Origin: Monocercomonoides exilis | Taxonomy: Eukaryota > Preaxostyla > Oxymonadida > Polymastigidae | Assembly (NCBI GenBank): GCA_001643675.2 | Contig: LSRY02000003.1 | Location: 1,664,001-1,728,000 of the forward strand | Direction of reading: 5' to 3' | Length of the DNA stretch: 64,000 nucleotides | Part shown: one piece after another, positions 58,978 to 64,000 of the stretch | Layout of the letters: each line of letters begins with the position of its first letter | How positions within the stretch are numbered: position 1 is the stretch's first letter | Made by a program: the position numbers and the translations under genes | Notes under the pieces: generated by a model | What the model was told of the DNA's origin: nothing | Databases searched by the model: none | What the model saw: only the letters and a program-made list of their open reading frames with translations

Positions 58978-59956
58978 ACTGATCAGTCAATCACTTTTAT
59001 CAAATTTTTTCTGCAAAAAAATGGATTCTGGTTAATAACACCATCTTTAATGTGCTGCTCTTGCAACATAAACACACTTTAAAGAATAAAAAAGTTAGTT
59101 AGATTGGAAATCTCAATGTTTTGATGATTTTCTTCACAATGAAAGAACTTCATTGAAAAAAGTACATTAATTTTAATAATGAGAGCAATAATTTGCAAGT
59201 TTGAAATGAAAAAGCAAGAATAAGAATAATTACAATAAATAAAAAATTTAATTGAAGTTATTCTAATTTATTGTTCCCAAATTTTTCAAAAAAGATAAAA
59301 TTGTCATAGGCAGGAAAACTTTTTATTTTTATTTAATCTTTAGAGAAAGAGCTGAAAGAAGATAAATGTCTGAAAAATTCATTCGTAATATTTTTTGCAA
59401 AAGTGGTTTTCACATAAGAAAAACTAATATCATGATCCACAACGAGAATAAAGTAGTGATTTTAAAAAAAATCACATAATTTTCATAAATTTGCTCTATT
59501 TATTTGATGATAATGCGAATATTTTTTAAAAACAAATCCAAGAACAATTCAAAATTTAATTTTAATTGTCATGTTTTTAAAATTGAAGTGATGATTAGTA
59601 TCGAAGATTTAAATATTTGAACAACAAAAATGACTTTTTTAATCATTATTAAAAGTTGTTGATATTTGGAAAATCACTTATCGAAAATATGGGACGATAC
59701 ATCTTGCTTTATGAAATTTGTTCAATTTTATTTATTCAAACATTTTTTCATTTTCCATAAGTTTTCATCCTTTTTTTGACATGGGGACGAAAGACTTATC
59801 GTGATTAGGTTATGGAAAAAGTATGGAACAAATCGTTGTTTTTTTTAATTAATGCAAAAATTTTGCCCCACATTATTCTTGACACCCATAAATTAAATCA
59901 TCAACTGCAAAAGGGGAATTCTAATTGGTGTTTATTATTTTCAAACAGCTTGAAAG

Positions 59957-61204
59957 ATGGAAAAGGATATTTTTGAACCACTTAACGGACATGTTCCTGC
60001 TAGTATTTTAGAATTTGCAGCACAATTACCAAAAGCACAAAGAGAAAAATGTCATAGTTTATTTTCGAGGAGCGCACCAAATTTACCTATGCCAACTGAA
60101 TTAGATCGATTTTCAGAATCTCTTGATGTTTTGGAAAAAGCGGATTTTTGGAAGGCTGTGTCTCAAGTTCGAGCTCAATCGACAAATCTTGTTCCATTGC
60201 CAAGTTTACCCACTTCTGATAACATTTGCGCATATCCTGCTGCTCCACCGAATCTCGAGGGAGTTAACAGTTCAGTGCCAGTTGCAGATGAAGTTCGTTG
60301 TGATCCTCCCACCAATTTAGGAGCTGCTGCACCGAAGAATAAATGGGAATTAAGCTTTGTTGCGCCAATTATTGACGAAGAAGGTGTTCCTTCTCGGCAA
60401 TTCTTTTCTCAGCTAATGAAAGGAGAAAAAGCGGTAAAAGAGCCAGAGAAAGAAAAAACTCCATTTTTACGTTCGACAGACGTTCAACGCGAAGTTGCCA
60501 GGAAATCAATAGAGAATGAAAGTTTTCAAAACGATAAATGCCTTGATGAAGATCAAAAGTTTGTGATAACAGAATTTAAGCGAGTTTGGGGAAAAGAGAA
60601 AAAAAGAGTTGCATGCAATAAAAGATTCTGCCTCGGTAATTTGTGTTTTTTGCTATGTTCAGTTTACACATTAATGGCAGGATATGTTCTCGTAATGGTT
60701 GGAGGATTGTTAATGGAAGATAAAGATATGCCCATTGGAGCAAATATTGCTATGATTGTAGTTGGTGCTATTATTGCAATTGTATGTACTGTTTTACTGA
60801 TTTGTACATGCTGCCCAACAGGATTAAGCTCATTGGGAGTGGAGAGAGATTTGGCGTCACAAGGGTTTTGGGACGATTTAAGAGAATCGATGAAGCCATG
60901 TGTGAGACAGAGAGTGAAAAACTGGAGGAGGAAAAAGGAGTGGAGATGGCTTTTGTCAAAGGACGAAAGAAGAAATGAAGAGAAGATTGACAAAGTTGAG
61001 GATGCAAGAAAGAAAAAAGAGGAAAACGAAAAATTAAGTCGTGAAGCTGCAATTGAAATGGAGAAGCTTCAAATGAAACAAGTTATAACAGCTGGTACAA
61101 GTGGAACAGGAAATGTAGAGTTCTCCAATCAAGCTTACAGCGCTTCGGTGGCTGTGGAAGTGGAACCAAGAACAATTCTGAAAGAAGAAGAATATCATTA
61201 TTAG
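59957..61204 (+). CDS. Hypothetical two-membrane-segment protein with long cytosolic tails
   Basis: 415 residues from the ATG at 59957 (MEKDIFEPLNGHV) to TAG. The N-terminal ~220 residues are soluble and Pro-containing ('SRSAPNLPMPTELDRF', 'KNKWELSFVAPIIDEEG'). Two adjacent hydrophobic segments follow at about residues 224-252 ('LCFLLCSVYTLMAGYVLVMV') and 259-286 ('IAMIVVGAIIAIVCTVLLIC', ending in TCC), joined by a short 'EDKDMP' loop. That predicts a hairpin with both ends on the same side. The C-terminal tail is basic then coiled-coil-like (about 330-365). No signal peptide precedes the first segment. There is no base-composition anomaly and no intron is needed. The family is not recognised. 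It converges with the reductase gene downstream (426-bp gap). Confidence 0.7.
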   Translation: MEKDIFEPLNGHVPASILEFAAQLPKAQREKCHSLFSRSAPNLPMPTELDRFSESLDVLEKADFWKAVSQVRAQSTNLVPLPSLPTSDNICAYPAAPPNLEGVNSSVPVADEVRCDPPTNLGAAAPKNKWELSFVAPIIDEEGVPSRQFFSQLMKGEKAVKEPEKEKTPFLRSTDVQREVARKSIENESFQNDKCLDEDQKFVITEFKRVWGKEKKRVACNKRFCLGNLCFLLCSVYTLMAGYVLVMVGGLLMEDKDMPIGANIAMIVVGAIIAIVCTVLLICTCCPTGLSSLGVERDLASQGFWDDLRESMKPCVRQRVKNWRRKKEWRWLLSKDERRNEEKIDKVEDARKKKEENEKLSREAAIEMEKLQMKQVITAGTSGTGNVEFSNQAYSASVAVEVEPRTILKEEEYHY

Positions 61205-61630
61205 ATAGCTTTTGAAATGTTTAGTGTTTATTTCTTAATTTTAAAAGTTCAACTTTGTTTTGCGATTATATATTTTATATAAATCATTTTTTTTATGTTT
61301 TCATTTTCTTTTTCTTCTTGTGAAATATGGATTTATGAGTTTCTTTTGGAATTATTTTTCTTGTTTTGTGATAGTCACAAACACGTGAAGATTTATAAGA
61401 TTTTTTTCAATTCAAAAAAAAAAAAAATAAAAAAGAATTTTATTATTATTTTTTTAAACGTGTTTCGTTAGAAATTTCTCTGATCATTTTTGAGCGTGTT
61501 TTAACAAGAGTATTGTGAAAACTTAAAATATTTCGAACAACTTCGAATTAAATGGTTATGAATACACAACTAATACGGAATTTGAACTAAGAATTCAACA
61601 AAAGATGCACACAGACAAATGAAAATGAAT
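61205..61630. other. Convergent intergenic region
   Basis: AT-rich 3' flanks of two convergent genes, with A/T runs near 61415..61435. No defined terminator was seen. Both polyadenylation regions must lie here. Confidence 0.5.
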
Positions 61631-64000
61631 TTACTCATATTGACATCCTTCTCTATTGCAAGCGATAATCTGCTGTCTTCTATCGATGTCATTAGGATCC
61701 CACTCAATCTTGGTCATTCCTTCAATCAAAGAATGAATCGGATCTGATTTCACATCCACTTTAGGCGATGCTTTTGAAGACGTAGTCTCTTCAGATATAC
61801 TCTTTTCTTCTGATTTTCCACTTTCTGAATGAGATGACATTTGACTCCTGATAGCAGCCTCTCCCAATTTCCTCCAAGTGTCCATCCATCTTTCGTACTC
61901 TTTCTCCGTTATCTCTTCAAATGGAAGCTGAAGATGCTGCTCAAGCCCACTGGCCAGGTCAGGAAACAGCGCAATTCCAGAATACCCATCCGTATTACGC
62001 ACCAGCCAGTCCAATATTTCTTCCTCTTCCCCTTTCACTTTTATACCATGCTCTCCTCCTTCCTTCTTCTCTCCCCTTTCAATTTCTTTATCACATGGGC
62101 TATTCAATTGCGTCTGCTTGTAATTCACGGTGACTGATACGTTGTGGTAATTAGGTCCGGATCTGTGTGAAGGCTGAATGAAATGCTTGTGGATGAATGC
62201 AACTCGATCAAGCAGCTCAAGCGCGGTTTCGTTGGATCTGATGATTGAGTTCGACATGTTGATTGGCATTGTGACGACAAGAGAAATAGGAACATCGGTT
62301 ATTTTGTGCACTTTCAATGGCTTGTCTTCCGAAGATGCTGCAGAAGAGGAAAGCAAATGCGATTCATCACTTGCTTCATTCACTTCTGAAGATTGTTTTG
62401 CTTCTTTTAATTTCTCCTCTTGCTGCAATTTTTCTTCATTGAGTTTTTGCCTCGAATACACGTCTGTTTCGATAAGAGGCAAACCAATTATAGACTCGCA
62501 TTCATCAGCAAGTTTTGAGACGGCGTAAGCCGGAGTAGATGCTGGAGAAAGAACAAATCGAGGATGTGATGGAGAAGCTGTTGAGCTGTTTGGATGAGGT
62601 GGAGAAGCTAAATAATCCAAATCTGCTTTCTCATTTTTGATTTCGTTGAGTATGCGGAGGAGATACGCTGCAAGAGGAGAATTAGATTCGATTCGTACTC
62701 TTCTCAAATAGAAAGAAGCATGCGCTGCATGAATTCCAGATGTCGTTCCTAGCAATGCTGACGTTGTTCCACTTGGCTTTATGCATCCAATTCTTGCTGC
62801 CTCTTTAATTCCAAGCATCTTCGCCCACTCAGAATTCACCTCTTTTGCTTTTTTCGCTGCCTCTTCCAGCAAAGCACCTCCGTCTGACGATACAAGTGCC
62901 CAGTTCTGTGCGAGCCCTGTCAGCGAAACTCCCAACAAAGCCTCTTCTTCGCAGTTCTTTTTCCACTCTGGCTGAAGAAAATCAAAATTTGTGTAAGCAG
63001 CTTGTAGGGTGCCAATAGCAGTGGCAGCTTCGACAGCCGCAAGAAAATCCTCCTTTGAACGACATGCAGCAACATTCACTTCGCTCAGATTGCACATTTG
63101 CTTTGACTTCAATGAAATCTCAGCACATGGATTCGTTCCGTAGTCGAGATCGTTCGTGAGGAAGATGCCTGGCTCGCCAGTACCGTTTTCAAAGCACTTT
63201 TTCACGCACTTTTGCAGATCTGCAAGGAATGTTGGAGAACTCCGAAGCAAAACAGCAGAGTTGTTCGCTCTTGCTCGCTGAGGGTGCTTGTTGAACCATT
63301 CCCAACCAGCTTTGCAGTCCATCATTTCTTCATCATCAACATCGAATAACGACAACAGCGCACTTCTACGAGAGCCCCCTGAAATTATAAGATCGCCCAG
63401 ATAGCACAGAATATCGTGGATCTCCAACGGTTTCATCTGACGACCAACTGCTTTGCTGATGATGCTTCGTACTGATTCGTGAAGCAACTCTAATGTTTCA
63501 GGCCCGCTTGCAGTTCCTCCAGCTGAAAGCGGAGAGCCTTTGGGACGGATTAAGGAATAATCGAATCTAATTTTTGGGTTTTCAAGCAACTTCACGATGG
63601 ATTCAGCCCAACCTTCTTTTGAATCGCTGATTTGGTAAAATTCGTCCTTTCCTTCATTTATAACAGGTAATTTTGCAACATGTCTCTTTTGAACGCTATA
63701 TCCGCATCCGCAACCGCAACACAACAAATACAAGATATCCGCAAAATCCCTAAAGCTCTCTATGTGAGTAAAACTGCAGTTGTACATCCTTGCGTTCGAG
63801 ACAACAAGCGGTCTTCCAGCGAATTGCATCGATCTCATTGAAGGAACAACTTTTCTTTCTCTCACAAAATTCATAACATTATGTATTTTCGTTGCAAGGT
63901 TTGGAAATTGTTCAATATGCATGTTTTCAACACGTTGCACAGTTTCTGCATATGTTTCTTTCCTTCTTGAAGGAAGAGATTGGGCATATGTGCGATAAAA
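61631..64000 (-). CDS. Adenosylcobalamin-dependent (class II) ribonucleoside-triphosphate reductase, 5' end outside window
   Basis: It reduces ribonucleoside triphosphates to deoxynucleotides using a B12-derived thiyl radical, without oxygen. The frame runs off the right edge as 'FYRTYAQSLPSRRKETYAET'; the true start is not in the window. Visible key residues, with codon positions: Cys in 'MYNCSFTH' (about 63778), 'NPCAEISLKSKQMCNL' (about 63127..63092), with the radical Cys, Glu two residues on and the partner Cys 11 residues on. The C-terminus has 'ACNREGCQYE', whose C-x4-C pair matches the thioredoxin-accepting cysteines of the Lactobacillus-type RTPR. 'SGGSRRSALLSLFDVDD' and 'IKPSGTTSALLGTTSGIHAA' are further family signatures. 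Acidic/Ser inserts lie near 62350..62470 and 62020..62100. No intron or internal stop was seen. Confidence 0.93.
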   Translation of the reverse strand, partial: FYRTYAQSLPSRRKETYAETVQRVENMHIEQFPNLATKIHNVMNFVRERKVVPSMRSMQFAGRPLVVSNARMYNCSFTHIESFRDFADILYLLCCGCGCGYSVQKRHVAKLPVINEGKDEFYQISDSKEGWAESIVKLLENPKIRFDYSLIRPKGSPLSAGGTASGPETLELLHESVRSIISKAVGRQMKPLEIHDILCYLGDLIISGGSRRSALLSLFDVDDEEMMDCKAGWEWFNKHPQRARANNSAVLLRSSPTFLADLQKCVKKCFENGTGEPGIFLTNDLDYGTNPCAEISLKSKQMCNLSEVNVAACRSKEDFLAAVEAATAIGTLQAAYTNFDFLQPEWKKNCEEEALLGVSLTGLAQNWALVSSDGGALLEEAAKKAKEVNSEWAKMLGIKEAARIGCIKPSGTTSALLGTTSGIHAAHASFYLRRVRIESNSPLAAYLLRILNEIKNEKADLDYLASPPHPNSSTASPSHPRFVLSPASTPAYAVSKLADECESIIGLPLIETDVYSRQKLNEEKLQQEEKLKEAKQSSEVNEASDESHLLSSSAASSEDKPLKVHKITDVPISLVVTMPINMSNSIIRSNETALELLDRVAFIHKHFIQPSHRSGPNYHNVSVTVNYKQTQLNSPCDKEIERGEKKEGGEHGIKVKGEEEEILDWLVRNTDGYSGIALFPDLASGLEQHLQLPFEEITEKEYERWMDTWRKLGEAAIRSQMSSHSESGKSEEKSISEETTSSKASPKVDVKSDPIHSLIEGMTKIEWDPNDIDRRQQIIACNREGCQYE

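Larger units (their letters stand above)
56351..59956. other. AT-rich spacer with small repeats
   Basis: No credible gene. ORFs at 57274..57477 and 58569..58769 lie inside the MITE and the hairpin repeat; 57828..58046 and 58095..58400 are unrecognised and AT-biased. The promoter of 59957..61204 must lie in the last few hundred bases, but no motif stands out. Confidence 0.55.

Noticed and set aside
1-64000. Alternative genetic code (TAA/TAG as Gln) for the window
   Set aside because: The giant frame, 59957..61204 and the reductase contain no in-frame TAA/TAG; the few TAA at Gln-like places are in decayed repeats.
1-64000. CRISPR arrays, rRNA genes, telomeric repeats
   Set aside because: None seen; simple repeats present are poly-T, GAA/GAC, GAAA and short AT or GT runs.

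Overview
This is a eukaryotic, AT-rich protist window. The evidence is a 46-nt GT-AG intron (10528..10573), a possible N-myristoylation start, very long Ser- and Glu-rich inserts, and secreted 'GGAL / FxxC' right-handed beta-helix proteins with a 'CG..xxPCATIEYAL' second module. That protein style resembles the large surface families of anaerobic flagellates, particularly oxymonads such as Monocercomonoides. This assignment is an inference from memory; no search was run. Three long genes together cover more than 4,500 codons without an in-frame TAA, TAG or TGA, so the standard code applies.

Layout. (1) 1..10767, minus: one giant gene, uninterrupted for at least 3,435 codons and running off the left edge. 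It carries a split CCR4/EEP-type nuclease-like domain inside low-complexity sequence. (2) 10768..13924: AT-rich spacer with a 2-kb fold-back element. (3) 13925..56350: a 42-kb array of beta-helix surface-protein genes. The two outermost members (14104..16077 plus and 54344..56188 minus) face inward. Only these two have an intact ATG, a signal peptide and a shared 5' flank. Between them lie further copies that begin at the same internal boundary (near 'THNPIDGAIL') but lack a working start or leader. Most of the interior is a 25.6-kb near-perfect palindrome (17791..43429, arms about 12.8 kb, spacer about 78 nt). Its outer ends fall inside two homologous copies of the family. The arms also carry decayed coding segments (coiled-coil and acidic fragments, a GC-richer island). 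Antisense coiled-coil fragments repeatedly abut the 3' ends of the surface-protein copies. (4) 56351..59956: AT-rich spacer with a TA-flanked MITE, a hairpin repeat and a poly-T tract. (5) 59957..61204 plus: a two-membrane-segment protein. It converges on (6) 61631..64000 minus: a class II (B12-dependent) ribonucleotide reductase whose 5' end is beyond the right edge.

How it may work together. The array looks like two complete 'expressible' genes enclosing silent, mosaic donor cassettes in an inverted-repeat scaffold. That geometry suits gene conversion and surface variation. Identical tracts shared by otherwise divergent copies show that recombination has happened. Whether expression switches is unknown, and whether the palindrome is real rather than an assembly fold-back must be tested with spanning reads.
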